Below are positions 1 to 9,387 of a stretch of 64,000 nucleotides of DNA, piece by piece. The notes beneath the pieces were generated by a model that was not told the origin of the DNA, ran no database searches, and saw only the letters and a program-made list of their open reading frames with translations. The stretch comes from CAYRFQ01 sp964423615. Its GTDB lineage: Bacteria; Planctomycetota; Planctomycetia; Gemmatales; Gemmataceae. Made by a program: the position numbers and the translations under genes. Within the stretch, counting starts at the first letter, position 1. Each line of letters opens with the position of its first letter. The DNA is taken from positions 1-64,000 of the forward strand of contig CAYRFQ010000005.1 in the NCBI GenBank assembly GCA_964423615.1, read 5' to 3'.

Positions 1-125
1 TGCGTGGGTGTGAACGCAACGGAGATTTTGGTGAGAAGTTCGTCGAACTGGCTCGCTCACAGCTTTCGTTGAAAGCTCAAAAGGAAGAACTCATTACAAG
101 CATCAACGCCCAGATACCACGATGA
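1..125 (+). CDS. 3' end of an unidentified gene (partial)
   Basis: The frame entering at base 3 stays open for 40 codons to a TGA at 123-125. It encodes a charged, helix-prone tail (contains EKFVELARSQLSLKAQKEEL) typical of a real protein C-terminus rather than of random sequence. The rest of the gene lies left of the window. No domain can be named from this tail, and it could be a chance open frame. Confidence 0.35.
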   Translation, partial: RGCERNGDFGEKFVELARSQLSLKAQKEELITSINAQIPR

Positions 126-478
126 TTGTAGGGACGACTGCATTCTGACGTTGGTGATGAATTTGGTGTTCTGGTTACCGAGTTCCGGACGGTTTGTCTT
201 ATCGCAAGAGTACCGAGAATGTGCCCTGCAGCAAGCACTGGGGTTGGGGCACCAAGTATGTCCGTGCTGTGTTGAAGCCATCGAACGCGGAACGCTCGAG
301 ACGTGGAGAGCAGACCTTCCTAGGTGAGCAAAGAGGGAGTCAGTTTGCAAGTATCTCCCGTTGCCTGGGCTGAGGTAGCTCGGAAGTAATTGACTCTCAA
401 AAGAATCTCCGCAAATATGGATGGCTTGGGTCGCGAGACACATTTCGATTCCGAATTGTTTTCCGGAGGAATCGAATA
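126..478. other. intergenic spacer upstream of the sulfatase
   Basis: No recognised gene. A 56-codon ATG frame at 157-327 (+) contains a CPCC motif, but it has no ribosome binding site and no recognised relative, so it is not called. A strong GGAGGA at 465-470 belongs to the sulfatase that follows. Confidence 0.4.
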
Positions 479-2371
479 ATGTCTCACTTCACCACAGTTC
501 TGTCGAAACCCCAATTTCATCCGACGAGGCACACCATGTTTGCAAGATGCATGACTGTTTCTTTGATGTTGATGGTCCTGAGTTACCTACCATCACTAGC
601 GTCTGGAGCAGCAAAGACTCGACCAAATGTGATCATCGTGATGACTGATGATCAGGGTTATGGAGAGTTTTCTTGTCATGGTAACCCGATCGCCAAGACC
701 CCGAACATTGATAGGCTTGCAGCCCAGAGTATTCGTCTTACAGATTTTCACGTAGCCCCGATGTGCACTCCCACACGAAGTCAATTGATGACAGGGCTCG
801 ATGCCTTTCGTAATGGCGCCGTCAACGTCAGTAGCGGACGGACGTTACTTCGTCCTGAGTTGAAAACGTTGGCCGACATCCTCAAGGCTGCTGGTTATCG
901 CACTGGTATTTTTGGAAAGTGGCACCTTGGGGATAACTATCCGTTTCGTCCAGAAGATCGGGGATTCGAGGAAGCTATCTGGTTCCCGTCGTCACACATC
1001 AACAGTGTTCCCGATTTTTGGGACAACGACTATTTCAACGATACGTATATCCACAATGGCAAACGTCAGAAATATAAAGGGTATTGTACGGATGTCTTTT
1101 TCCGAGAGGCGATGCGATGGCTCAAACAGCCGTCGTCTCCGAAGCAACCTTTTCTTGCCTACCTTCCTTTGAATGCCCCACATGGCCCGTTATTTGTTCC
1201 GAACAAGTACCGGGGGCCGATTCGTAAAGCGATTGCAGCCAAGCCCGAAGTCGTCAAGCATCTCACCCCACGCCAACGCAAGAGCTTGGTCAGCTTCTTA
1301 GCCATGGGGGCCAACATCGACGAGAACATTGGCAAGCTCGAACGATTTCTTGTAACCAATGGACTGCGAGAGAACACAATCCTCGTCTTCCTTACTGACA
1401 ATGGGAGTACGATGGGACATCGCTACTACAACGCAGGAATGCGGGGTAATAAGACAACGCTTTGGGAAGGTGGACATCGTGTGCCTTGTTTCCTTCGTTG
1501 GCCATCAGGTCGGCTTGGTCCGGCCCGTGATGTTGCCGAACTGAGTCAGGTCCAGGACTTGTTGCCGACGTTGGCGGATTTGGTAGGAGTCAAAAAAGTC
1601 CCGGACAACCTTGATGGACGAAGCCTGGTGCCGGTCCTTCGAGGCGAGAAAAAAACTCTCGGGGATCGGATGCTGGTCATTAACTACAGCCGGATGCCAC
1701 AATTCAAGGTGACCTATACCAAGGGCAATCCGGCTATTCCGCAGCGTGATGGGGCTGCGGTCCTTTGGGGACCTTGGCGGCTATTGGAAAATCGGGAACT
1801 TTATAATGTTCGTGAAGATCCTCATCAGGATCACGATGTTGCAGCACAACACCCCAAAATTGTTTCGAAAATGCGGACCTACTTGAACAAATGGTGGGAC
1901 GGCGTCAAGGACCGCGTGAAAGAACCTCAACGAGTGATAATTGGCAGTGAGGCAGAGAACCCAATGATGCTCACCGCGTGTGAGTGGTTGGATGTATTCG
2001 TGGACCAACAAGGTCAAATCCGCAGTGGTGTCCAACGTAACGGAACCTGGTATCTGAAAGTTGCTCGATCCGGTAAGTATGAGTTCGAGTTACGGCGATG
2101 GCCTCGGGAAAGAGCCGTTGGGTTGGACAAGGGTTTGCCCCAAACGAAGGTCACGGATGGTGTGTATCGATTGGGCAAGGCCATTCCGATCGCATCGGCT
2201 CAACTACGGATTGGGAGGCAACTACAGATGGGGAAGCCGGATGCCGATGGAGAGTCCGTTCGATTTACTGTGAAACTCAGAGCGGGACTGACCACGTTGA
2301 TGACGACGTTTCTCGATGCCCAAGGACGAGAGCTGTGTGGTGCTTATTACGTTTATGTGTGTCGGAAATAG
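479..2371 (+). CDS. exported type I sulfatase (arylsulfatase family)
   Basis: 630 aa. It predicts a sulfatase that hydrolyses sulfate esters, probably on polysaccharides, outside the cytoplasm. The formylglycine signature CTPTR is at residues 96-100, with Cys96 the residue matured to formylglycine. Metal-binding Asp57-Asp58 (TDDQGYG) follow the mature N-terminus, and GKWHLG is near residues 146-151. The alkaline-phosphatase-like core runs to about residue 440, and the last 150 residues form an extra beta-rich tail. A hydrophobic signal segment spans residues 24-43. GGAGGA at 465-470, 8 nt upstream, supports the ATG at 479; ATG 536 would give a more usual signal peptide with a short n-region. 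It is a monocistronic gene with long spacers on both sides. Sulfatase families are greatly expanded in planctomycetes. The substrate cannot be told from sequence. Confidence 0.93.
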   Translation: MSHFTTVLSKPQFHPTRHTMFARCMTVSLMLMVLSYLPSLASGAAKTRPNVIIVMTDDQGYGEFSCHGNPIAKTPNIDRLAAQSIRLTDFHVAPMCTPTRSQLMTGLDAFRNGAVNVSSGRTLLRPELKTLADILKAAGYRTGIFGKWHLGDNYPFRPEDRGFEEAIWFPSSHINSVPDFWDNDYFNDTYIHNGKRQKYKGYCTDVFFREAMRWLKQPSSPKQPFLAYLPLNAPHGPLFVPNKYRGPIRKAIAAKPEVVKHLTPRQRKSLVSFLAMGANIDENIGKLERFLVTNGLRENTILVFLTDNGSTMGHRYYNAGMRGNKTTLWEGGHRVPCFLRWPSGRLGPARDVAELSQVQDLLPTLADLVGVKKVPDNLDGRSLVPVLRGEKKTLGDRMLVINYSRMPQFKVTYTKGNPAIPQRDGAAVLWGPWRLLENRELYNVREDPHQDHDVAAQHPKIVSKMRTYLNKWWDGVKDRVKEPQRVIIGSEAENPMMLTACEWLDVFVDQQGQIRSGVQRNGTWYLKVARSGKYEFELRRWPRERAVGLDKGLPQTKVTDGVYRLGKAIPIASAQLRIGRQLQMGKPDADGESVRFTVKLRAGLTTLMTTFLDAQGRELCGAYYVYVCRK

Positions 2372-2869
2372 TGAATTACGATTCTAGGTTTTCGGGAACT
2401 GAGACGGACTACGCCTGTGTTTCTTGAGCTCTTGCCAAGTCAAGGATCACCGGGTCAAGTCGGTTCCCGTTTTTCGGAGGGAGGGGTGTGGGCAGCTTGG
2501 TAAGGGATCCCAGAACACCATTGGTTTGCCACCGCAAGCTTGTCACACCCTACCAAGACTTCCCCGCACGGTATTTCGGGGACTTGTAGTGGCGACTATC
2601 CTGGATGGAAAGTATCCCATTTCATGTTTTTGAGCCACACTTTTCAATGCTCTGATTTCGAAAGGAATCAAGCCTGTGATCAATGAAGCATCACTGCGTG
2701 CGTGGTGCTTGGAACAGTCACGGATCACATGCCGAGTGAGTTTCGAATGTCCGAGTTTAGAAATCGTCTGTTTTGGTGTGCCAACGTTTGGCTGTGCCTT
2801 CGCCGGTCACACCCCAGAACGAAACTCATCCGGTTCCTGTTTGCTAAATCCATTCGCAACGGGCTGAAA
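2372..2869. other. gene-free spacer
   Basis: About 500 bp between the convergent sulfatase and isomerase-like genes. No credible open frame or hairpin with a T-run was seen. Confidence 0.5.
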
Positions 2870-3646
2870 TCAGATCAAACTCTCCAACAAGAATTTCAGT
2901 TTACGTACTTCGGACTCCATGACGAATGGTGCGTCAGGGATGTCTCGAATATCGACAGATAAGACACGTTGATATCCAACTCGGTTGAGTTGCGAAATGA
3001 TCCGGCCGTACTCGATTTGTCCTTGACCGACGCGAACTTGGAACTGGTCGGGGCTGCGTCCAGTGTCTCGAAAGTGGACATGTTTCACGAAGGGCAGCAC
3101 ATTCTCGAAAGGGTGTCCTTGATGAGGTCCGACGAGGTAATGGCTCGGATCGAGAGTCAACCCGAGACCGGGCACGGCCTGGCAAAGTGCAATGGCTTTC
3201 TTCGGCGTCTCAGTGAGAGTTCCCATGAGTGTAGCCAACGTCAAGTTGATGCCCTCCGCCGTGGCCAAGGTGACGAGCGGTTTCAATCGTTCCGCTTCTT
3301 CTCCGATCGATCGACTGTTTGGTCCAGGAGTAAGTGTGATGGTGGAAACGGTCGTAAGCCGTGCCATTCGGCAGATAGCTTGGAGTTGTTTCGCGAAGAC
3401 CTCTTGATCGTCTGTTTCGATCTCGACGTCGTACGCACCAGGAGTCAAGCTTGGGCCGATGCGGACCCGTTGAACTGCCGCGGCCACATCCTTCGCCACC
3501 TCGGATGGCTTCAGGTGGGGACCGCTTTCGTGAATGGCAACGTCTACTTTACTGAAGTCTAATTCGCTGATGATTCGCAGTGCGCGATCCAAAGGATGGC
3601 GCAAAAAGCACAGTGTCGAACACGCGACGTACACGGCACCCTCCAT
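2870..3646 (-). CDS. sugar phosphate isomerase/epimerase-like TIM-barrel protein
   Basis: 258 aa, the usual size for the xylose-isomerase-like / AP endonuclease family 2 TIM barrel. Family features are the strand-end motifs LTLDPSHYLV (metal-ligand Asp and His), VKHVHFRDT, and VRVGQGQIEYG, which matches the common V.xG.G.id.. segment before the last strands. These proteins usually bind a divalent metal and isomerise or epimerise sugars or polyols in the cytoplasm; the substrate is unknown here. A GGAG lies about 11 nt upstream of the ATG at 3646. The gene stands alone, convergent with the sulfatase. No signal peptide. Confidence 0.8.
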   Translation of the reverse strand: MEGAVYVACSTLCFLRHPLDRALRIISELDFSKVDVAIHESGPHLKPSEVAKDVAAAVQRVRIGPSLTPGAYDVEIETDDQEVFAKQLQAICRMARLTTVSTITLTPGPNSRSIGEEAERLKPLVTLATAEGINLTLATLMGTLTETPKKAIALCQAVPGLGLTLDPSHYLVGPHQGHPFENVLPFVKHVHFRDTGRSPDQFQVRVGQGQIEYGRIISQLNRVGYQRVLSVDIRDIPDAPFVMESEVRKLKFLLESLI

Positions 3647-4296
3647 GGCGTTTGGTGCTCCGCGGTTGTGTTTGGTTTTCCGGATAAATTAGTGCCGTAT
3701 TTGGTAACGATCGTTGGAAGATCGTCAGTCGTTCGGTGAAAGACGGCTCGACCCGCCAACTCAATACGGCTGGTGACTATTTATCCGACAACCCTAACAC
3801 GACGCGCTTTGCTCCACGTTGAAAAAACGCAAGAGTGAAAGCTCAGGCCATCGGATCGGTATGCGCAGAGGGCACCCGTGACGGGAACACTGATGGTGGC
3901 TTGCAAGCGCCTGTGAGTGCCACGACGCATAAGGCGTGAGGCCAAGCGAGGTTGTCGCAGCCATACCGTATAACTTTTGCGCAGACCGATTTAGCTTGAG
4001 AGAGGCGGAGGTCATACTCTTTTTTGCGATTGGAGCAAGACCAAAAGTCAGAAAAACGCAGAAGTGGATAGTGGGTCTTGGGAGCTACTTGGTCGAACAA
4101 CCAAAGGTGGATAGCTTTGAGCGCAACTTTCCGTAGACAGCTCGAAGGACATCCTTTATATCGCGGCTTCCCGAATCGAATCCTATTGTAGTTTCCGTAT
4201 CGGCCATCTTTGACTCGTCGCCCCGAGAACTCCTCGGACGACTTGGCTCACGAGTGACCGATGTCAAGGGTTCTTTCTTCTAAAACGAGGCGCGTT
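3647..4296. other. gene-free spacer
   Basis: About 650 bp upstream of both flanking genes, which diverge. Only short frames without ribosome binding sites or recognisable domains were seen. Promoters for both neighbours must lie here, but none could be placed with confidence. Confidence 0.45.
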
Positions 4297-4665
4297 ATGT
4301 CGTCTGATTCGTTGCGCGAATGGAATGAAGTGTTGGATAAACTGGAACGTTCTGTCGAGCAAGCAATGGCTGCCGTCACGGAACAACAACAAGCCTTTGA
4401 TTCTCTCGTTCAGTCCTGGAAAGGGAGCGAATCGGAAGGGTCTCCTTGGTTGTCGGGGCTTGAAGACTATCACCAACGAGTTCAAGGGTTCGCAGTAATT
4501 ACCGACAAGGCTGGGGAGAGCGTCAAGGAAGTCGATCAGGTTCTGGCCCAAGAAGAAGAGTCTCTGCGCCAATGGCTTGCCGCCACCGACCAGGCCCGTC
4601 GGAATTTACGTTATTGGCTTGACGGAGCAGACTCCAGTGCCGTTCTTGAATCTATTGATTCCTGA
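4297..4665 (+). CDS. small coiled-coil hypothetical protein
   Basis: 122 aa from ATG 4297, preceded by GAGG six bases upstream. An in-frame ATG at 4261 would add 12 basic residues but has no ribosome binding site. The sequence is almost entirely amphipathic helix, rich in Glu, Gln and Leu, for example around LERSVEQAMAAVTEQQQAF and VDQVLAQEEESLRQWL, with Trp-containing breaks. It has no signal peptide or membrane segment. I do not recognise a family. Its structure resembles small cytoplasmic phasin-like or secretion-associated helical proteins only in a general way. The TPR protein follows after 154 bp on the same strand and may be co-transcribed. Confidence 0.6.
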   Translation: MSSDSLREWNEVLDKLERSVEQAMAAVTEQQQAFDSLVQSWKGSESEGSPWLSGLEDYHQRVQGFAVITDKAGESVKEVDQVLAQEEESLRQWLAATDQARRNLRYWLDGADSSAVLESIDS

Positions 4666-4819
4666 CTATCAGGGGTAGTGATAGTGTGGTAGGCTACAGT
4701 AGTAAATTTGATTTGAAAAATTGAGCCATCCAATTTGTGCTTTTTGTCGATGAGATGGGCCACAGCATTCGGCAAAAAACTTTGGAGTATTATCCAAGTT
4801 AAACCCAAGAGACCCACCG

Positions 4820-6259
4820 ATGGTTGATGCGAACAGTCTTCCTGTACCCTCCCCAGAAGAACGACGTGTCGCTGCCGGACAGTTTGATCGGGCAAGGCAA
4901 GTCTTTGCCAACGGAGATAACGACTATGCAATCAAATTATTGCTTCAGTGTTGCAAACTCGATCCGGGGAATTTTCTTTATCGAAAAACCTTGCGCGAGA
5001 CTCAAAAGAAAAAATATCAAGGCAATCTGAAAGGAAGCCGTTTCGCCGCCATCACCACGGCCCCGTCGAAACTACGTCTGAAAAAAGCCGTCACGGAGGA
5101 AAACTACACCCGGGCGTTGGAAATAAGCGAGGACATTTTCACGAACAACCCGTGGGACGTGGGGACGCATCTGGCGATTGCGAAGGTCTACTTGAAGGTC
5201 GGCCTAACATCGGCAGCGATTTGGACGCTCCTCCAAGCGCGAGAGAGGTCCCCCGAAGACATCAAAGTCAACAAGTCTTTGGCCCGCATTTATGAGAAGG
5301 TGGGAAACTTCACGAAAGCCAACGCCATTTGGGAATGGATTCGCAAGGTCCTCCCGAACGACCAGGAAGCCCAGGACAAATTTACCGAATTGGCGGCGAC
5401 CGAAACGATCGCCAAGGGGAATTACGAGTCGGTTTTGAAGCCCGTGGACATTCCTGACGAGACGGACGAGACGTCCATTCTTAACGAGGCCACCGAACAC
5501 GGCTTGCCGACGACTACCTCTCCGATCGATCGAAAAACCCGAGAGCTCAATTCGATTACGGCGAAAATCGAGGCTGATCCTCATGATCCCAATCATTACC
5601 TCCAATTAGCCCAAACGTTCAAACGCCAGGGCGATTGGGAGCAGGCCCGAGAGACGTTGCGAAGTGGGCTGGATGCCGCGGGAAATAATTTTTCTTTGGC
5701 GATCGAACTCCTGGACATCGAAATTCAACCACATCGGGAAAATCTAGCTTTCACGGAGATGAAACTCGAATCCAATCCTGAGGACCAGGGGCTTCAACAA
5801 CTTCGCCTGCAACTTTTCGAAGACATCAACCGTCGAGAACTCGATTTGCACCGAATGAAGGCCGAACGCTATCCGACGGAGATGGCCCACCGTCTGGAAG
5901 TCGGAATCCGTTTGCTGCAGGCCGGACAAATTGATGGAGCCATCCAGGAGTTGCAAGCTGCCCGGATCGATCCGCGACTGCAATGGAAAGCCCTGATGTA
6001 TCTTGGGTTTTGTTTCAAGGAACGAAACAACTGGCGCCTTGCCCAACGGAACTTCGAAGATTCCATGAAGGGCTTGCCGCCATCAGAAAGTACCCGCCGT
6101 AAGGAAATATTATTCCAACTCGCCACGGGTTGTGCCAATGCCAGCGATACTTCGGCGGCGTTGGAGTGGGCTTACGAACTTGCCAACGAAGATTTCGCCT
6201 ACAAAGGGATCGGTGATCTGATCGACCAATGGCAGACTCGTATGCAAGAAATTGAGTGA
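4820..6259 (+). CDS. TPR-repeat protein
   Basis: 479 aa, cytoplasmic (no signal peptide). Tetratricopeptide-type helical hairpins occur through the length: near residues 15-50 (FDRARQVFANGDNDYAIKLL), 90-190 (YTRALEISEDIFTNNPWDVG and the next two repeats), 250-300 (LAQTFKRQGDWEQARETLRSG) and 365-470 (LLQAGQIDGAIQELQAARI). A charged linker near residue 70 and a longer acidic linker around residues 210-240 separate the blocks. TPR proteins are scaffolds for protein-protein contacts, and no enzyme domain is visible. The ATG at 4820 has only a weak upstream purine run. Function unknown. Confidence 0.8.
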   Translation: MVDANSLPVPSPEERRVAAGQFDRARQVFANGDNDYAIKLLLQCCKLDPGNFLYRKTLRETQKKKYQGNLKGSRFAAITTAPSKLRLKKAVTEENYTRALEISEDIFTNNPWDVGTHLAIAKVYLKVGLTSAAIWTLLQARERSPEDIKVNKSLARIYEKVGNFTKANAIWEWIRKVLPNDQEAQDKFTELAATETIAKGNYESVLKPVDIPDETDETSILNEATEHGLPTTTSPIDRKTRELNSITAKIEADPHDPNHYLQLAQTFKRQGDWEQARETLRSGLDAAGNNFSLAIELLDIEIQPHRENLAFTEMKLESNPEDQGLQQLRLQLFEDINRRELDLHRMKAERYPTEMAHRLEVGIRLLQAGQIDGAIQELQAARIDPRLQWKALMYLGFCFKERNNWRLAQRNFEDSMKGLPPSESTRRKEILFQLATGCANASDTSAALEWAYELANEDFAYKGIGDLIDQWQTRMQEIE

Positions 6260-6561
6260 AACGACCAAATTGGAGTCACCGGTTTCCCAATCGACCACGC
6301 GATGTTGAACAACTCTCCCTCGACCACGTAGAACTGGTGCGCTGGGAGGGTTTGGATCTTTGTTATCTTTTCCTCCCTCTAACGACTCGCACAGGACGAA
6401 GCTCGGTCCGATAGTATTTTTGGCGAGCTGTTCTGGCGTCATCTGCTTGAATCTTTCTCACGCGAGCCAATCTCGTGGCTCACGGCTGCTGAATTTGTAA
6501 ACTAACACGAATAAAAAGAGCAGACGTTCATCACTGACAGATAGAATTGGGAGACTCTACC

Positions 6562-7641
6562 GTGACAGAAAACGTCGTGATCATAGGCTCGGGACCAGCT
6601 GGATGGACCGCAGCCACTTACGCGGCTCGAGCGAACTTGAGCCCTCTTGTTTTCGAAGGGGCGATCACAACCGAGAACTACGAAAACGGGACTTTACCGC
6701 TGGGCCAACTCGCCCTGACGACGGAAGTCGAAAATTTTCCTAGTTGGCCACATGCGGATTCGGAAGCGTATGCAATGTATGCCAAATCGGCTCTTGATCC
6801 TGCCGCTTACAGTAAACTTGCAGCTAGCTACTACGAAGGGTCGGGGAAGAAAACAGGCAAACGAGCCATCGAGGGCCCCGAGATGATGGAGTTTGCAAAG
6901 CAACAGGCGATCAATTTCGGGACGCGAGTCGTAACCGATGACATCGTGGACGTGGACGTCACGACACATCCATTCAAGCTAAAGTCGCTCGGCGGAGAAG
7001 AAGTGGAGACTCTCACTGTTATTTTAGCCACGGGTGCTCGAGCGAACTACCTGGGGCTTGAATCCGAGAACAATTTCAAGAACAAAGGCGTCTCGGCCTG
7101 TGCCGTGTGTGACGGTGCATTGCCGCAATTTCGCGACAAACCACTCGTTGTTGTCGGTGGCGGAGACTCGGCCGTTGAGGAAGGGACGTATCTGACCAAG
7201 TTCGCGAGTAAGGTCTACATGATCCACCGGCGGGACCAACTTCGTGCCAGCAAGATCATGCAGCAACGAGCTTTTGACAACCCAAAGCTCGAAATAAAAT
7301 GGAATCGAACTATCGACGAAGTCCTGGGAGATCAATGGATGACCGGAGTACGGCTCAGGAGTACGGTCGATGAGGCCACCGAGGAACTCGAAGCGAGTGG
7401 GATGTTCTTGGCGATCGGCCACACGCCGAACACCGATTTTCTCCGAGGCAAACTCGAGATGAACGACAAAGGGTATCTCAATTGGACGCAACCTCATCGT
7501 ACCTACACTAGCGTGGATGGAATTTTCGCAGCCGGTGACGTTGCCGACGATCATTATCGGCAAGCCATCACTGCAGCTGGGACAGGATGTATGGCCGCTT
7601 TGGATGCCGAACGCTGGTTGGTCGAGAAAGGCTACGTTTAA
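6562..7641 (+). CDS. trxB: thioredoxin-disulfide reductase-like flavoprotein
   Basis: 359 aa from the GTG at 6562, which has GGGAG 8 nt upstream; the TTG at 6547 falls within that ribosome binding site and is unlikely. FAD-binding GSGPAG is at residues 9-14, the redox pair CAVC at about 180-183, the NADPH-binding GGGDSAVEE segment follows, and the closing FAD motif GIFAAGDVAD is near residue 325. Reaction: NADPH-dependent reduction of a thioredoxin-like disulfide in the cytoplasm. Compared with the usual length of about 315 aa it carries an extra loop of about 40 residues (roughly 64-105, Lys/Tyr-rich) in the first FAD domain. No thioredoxin gene is adjacent. Assignment to the family is firm; the exact partner is inferred. 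Confidence 0.88.
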   Translation: MTENVVIIGSGPAGWTAATYAARANLSPLVFEGAITTENYENGTLPLGQLALTTEVENFPSWPHADSEAYAMYAKSALDPAAYSKLAASYYEGSGKKTGKRAIEGPEMMEFAKQQAINFGTRVVTDDIVDVDVTTHPFKLKSLGGEEVETLTVILATGARANYLGLESENNFKNKGVSACAVCDGALPQFRDKPLVVVGGGDSAVEEGTYLTKFASKVYMIHRRDQLRASKIMQQRAFDNPKLEIKWNRTIDEVLGDQWMTGVRLRSTVDEATEELEASGMFLAIGHTPNTDFLRGKLEMNDKGYLNWTQPHRTYTSVDGIFAAGDVADDHYRQAITAAGTGCMAALDAERWLVEKGYV

Positions 7642-7761
7642 GGAACAGAAAATGGAGAATAGGGGACGGGGACCAAAGAAGCGGAGGAACCTCGAGACGA
7701 CGCACCCAAGCCTAGAGGTCCACTCATGAACCCTCGACAGTTCCCTGTTCTCTGCCTATCC

Positions 7762-9171
7762 TCAGCCGCCGAGGCCGCCACCGCTCGCCATCAGGTGAGC
7801 GCGGAGGTCGCAGAAAATCCGATTACATCGATCTCGCCACGCCGGTGTTGCGGTCGCCTTGGGATCTGTGGATTTCATGATGACTGTGATCGAAAGGTTG
7901 CTTTGTTTGTCCGGGTCTTTGCGGTCTAATCTCAACTCCATGTCAATCATTCCTCCCTTCTTTTTTCCGAGCCCCAGCCAGGCGAAAGCTCCCTTAGTTT
8001 CGCTGTAGGTGGCTCCTTTTCCTCCCATTCGGACCCGGATTGTTCCGGGAACGTTTTCGATGATATGGCCACCGACCTCATCGACGAAGCCCCGAAGTTT
8101 GTAGGCGGCGATGGCTTCGGGCATCCATGCTTCGACGAATTTGACGACGGCATTGGGGTCGTCTTCCTCGGGTAACCGAGGTTGAGTTGGGATGGGCGTG
8201 GACGGAGGTTTTGGAGGATCGGTTTGTGAGTAGTTTTGGTATGGCGCCGGAGTCATCTGCGTGGGATCGGGCGGCGCGGTGTCTGGGATCAGGTCTTGTT
8301 CGTGCAACTCGTCCTGAAATAAGGCGATTTCGTACATCTCGGCGAGTTCGAGGGCACTTTGAGGTCGGTCGTCGGGATTCTTTTCCAAGCAGCACATGAC
8401 GACCCTTTCGACGGCGGAGGAGATGATTCCATCAAGGCCGACGTCCGCAAACCTTGGAGGATGTTCCGTGGCGTGGGACAACAGGACGTCCATGGTCTCG
8501 GTGCCGATGAAAGGGAGTCGGCCCGTCAGGAATTCGAAAAGAAGGACCCCGACGCTGTACAAATCGCTGCGGTGATCTTGGCCGTCTCCGCGCACTTGCT
8601 CGGGAGAGATGTAGCCTGGAGTACCGACAGCGAATTCTTGGCCTGTGTCGCTCAGGCCAGCAGCGAGTTTGGTTCGAGTGTCGAGTTCCTTCGCCAACCC
8701 AAAGTCCATGACTTTGATTTTTTCATAGGGTGTGTCTGGATCGACGACCATCAAGTTGGCTGGTTTGAGATCACGGTGGACAATGCCGGCATGGTGAGCC
8801 GCTTGGAGGGCTTCGCAGAGTTGGCCTACGATCCGGGCGATTCGGTGTGGGCTAAGGCGACCGTTTCGGTGTAGGAGGGTATCGAGTGTGATCCCTCGGA
8901 TATGTTCCATGACGATGCACGGTCCCTCGGGGTCGTTCAGAGAGGCATCGTAGAGCGTGACCACGTAGGGGTGTTGAAAGCGGGCCATGACCAGAGTTTC
9001 GCGTTGGAATCGTTCGCGAAACTTCTCGTCGGCGGCGATATGGTCGTGCATTACCTTGACGACAACTTGACGGCCAAGGTCGAGTTGGCGAGCCAGGTAC
9101 ACTCGCCCCATTCCGCCTTCACCAAGCAAACGGATCGTTTCATATCTGCCTAGAAAGATGCGAGGAACCAT
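7762..9171 (-). CDS. serine/threonine protein kinase (Pkn2-type)
   Basis: 469 aa. A complete kinase domain fills residues 8-275: glycine loop GEGGMG (17-22), Lys39 in VVKVM, catalytic HRDLKPAN (132-139), DFGLAK (156-161) and the APE-like SPEQVRG. A Pro-rich linker (about 305-335) follows, then a C-terminal domain of about 120 residues (PNAVVKFVEAWMPEAIAAYK to the end) that I do not recognise. There is no transmembrane helix, so it is probably cytosolic, unlike many Pkn kinases. The ATG at 9171 starts just before the kinase core. It lies 119 bp from the convergent trxB-like gene. It presumably phosphorylates Ser/Thr in an unknown signalling route. Confidence 0.92.
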   Translation of the reverse strand: MVPRIFLGRYETIRLLGEGGMGRVYLARQLDLGRQVVVKVMHDHIAADEKFRERFQRETLVMARFQHPYVVTLYDASLNDPEGPCIVMEHIRGITLDTLLHRNGRLSPHRIARIVGQLCEALQAAHHAGIVHRDLKPANLMVVDPDTPYEKIKVMDFGLAKELDTRTKLAAGLSDTGQEFAVGTPGYISPEQVRGDGQDHRSDLYSVGVLLFEFLTGRLPFIGTETMDVLLSHATEHPPRFADVGLDGIISSAVERVVMCCLEKNPDDRPQSALELAEMYEIALFQDELHEQDLIPDTAPPDPTQMTPAPYQNYSQTDPPKPPSTPIPTQPRLPEEDDPNAVVKFVEAWMPEAIAAYKLRGFVDEVGGHIIENVPGTIRVRMGGKGATYSETKGAFAWLGLGKKKGGMIDMELRLDRKDPDKQSNLSITVIMKSTDPKATATPAWRDRCNRIFCDLRAHLMASGGGLGG

Positions 9172-9387
9172 ATAACCAATCCACGATCCTCAAAGGGACT
9201 GTTCAACACTCACAGCAAGTCTAGTTCATAAATCGTGGCCAGTCGAAGGATTAATTCCCCTGGGCAGGAAGGCGACGAGAGGTGAAAGGGGAGGACTAGA
9301 GTGATTCGAGCGCTCAGAGTCGCTCGTCAGAAGTCATGGGCAGAAGTGTGTTTGTCCCTTGCCTAGCGCTTTGAGTCAGGTGGCTGT

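Noticed and set aside
6110..6442. 110-codon open frame on the minus strand
   Set aside because: Half of it is antisense to the TPR gene; the rest lacks a ribosome binding site and similarity.
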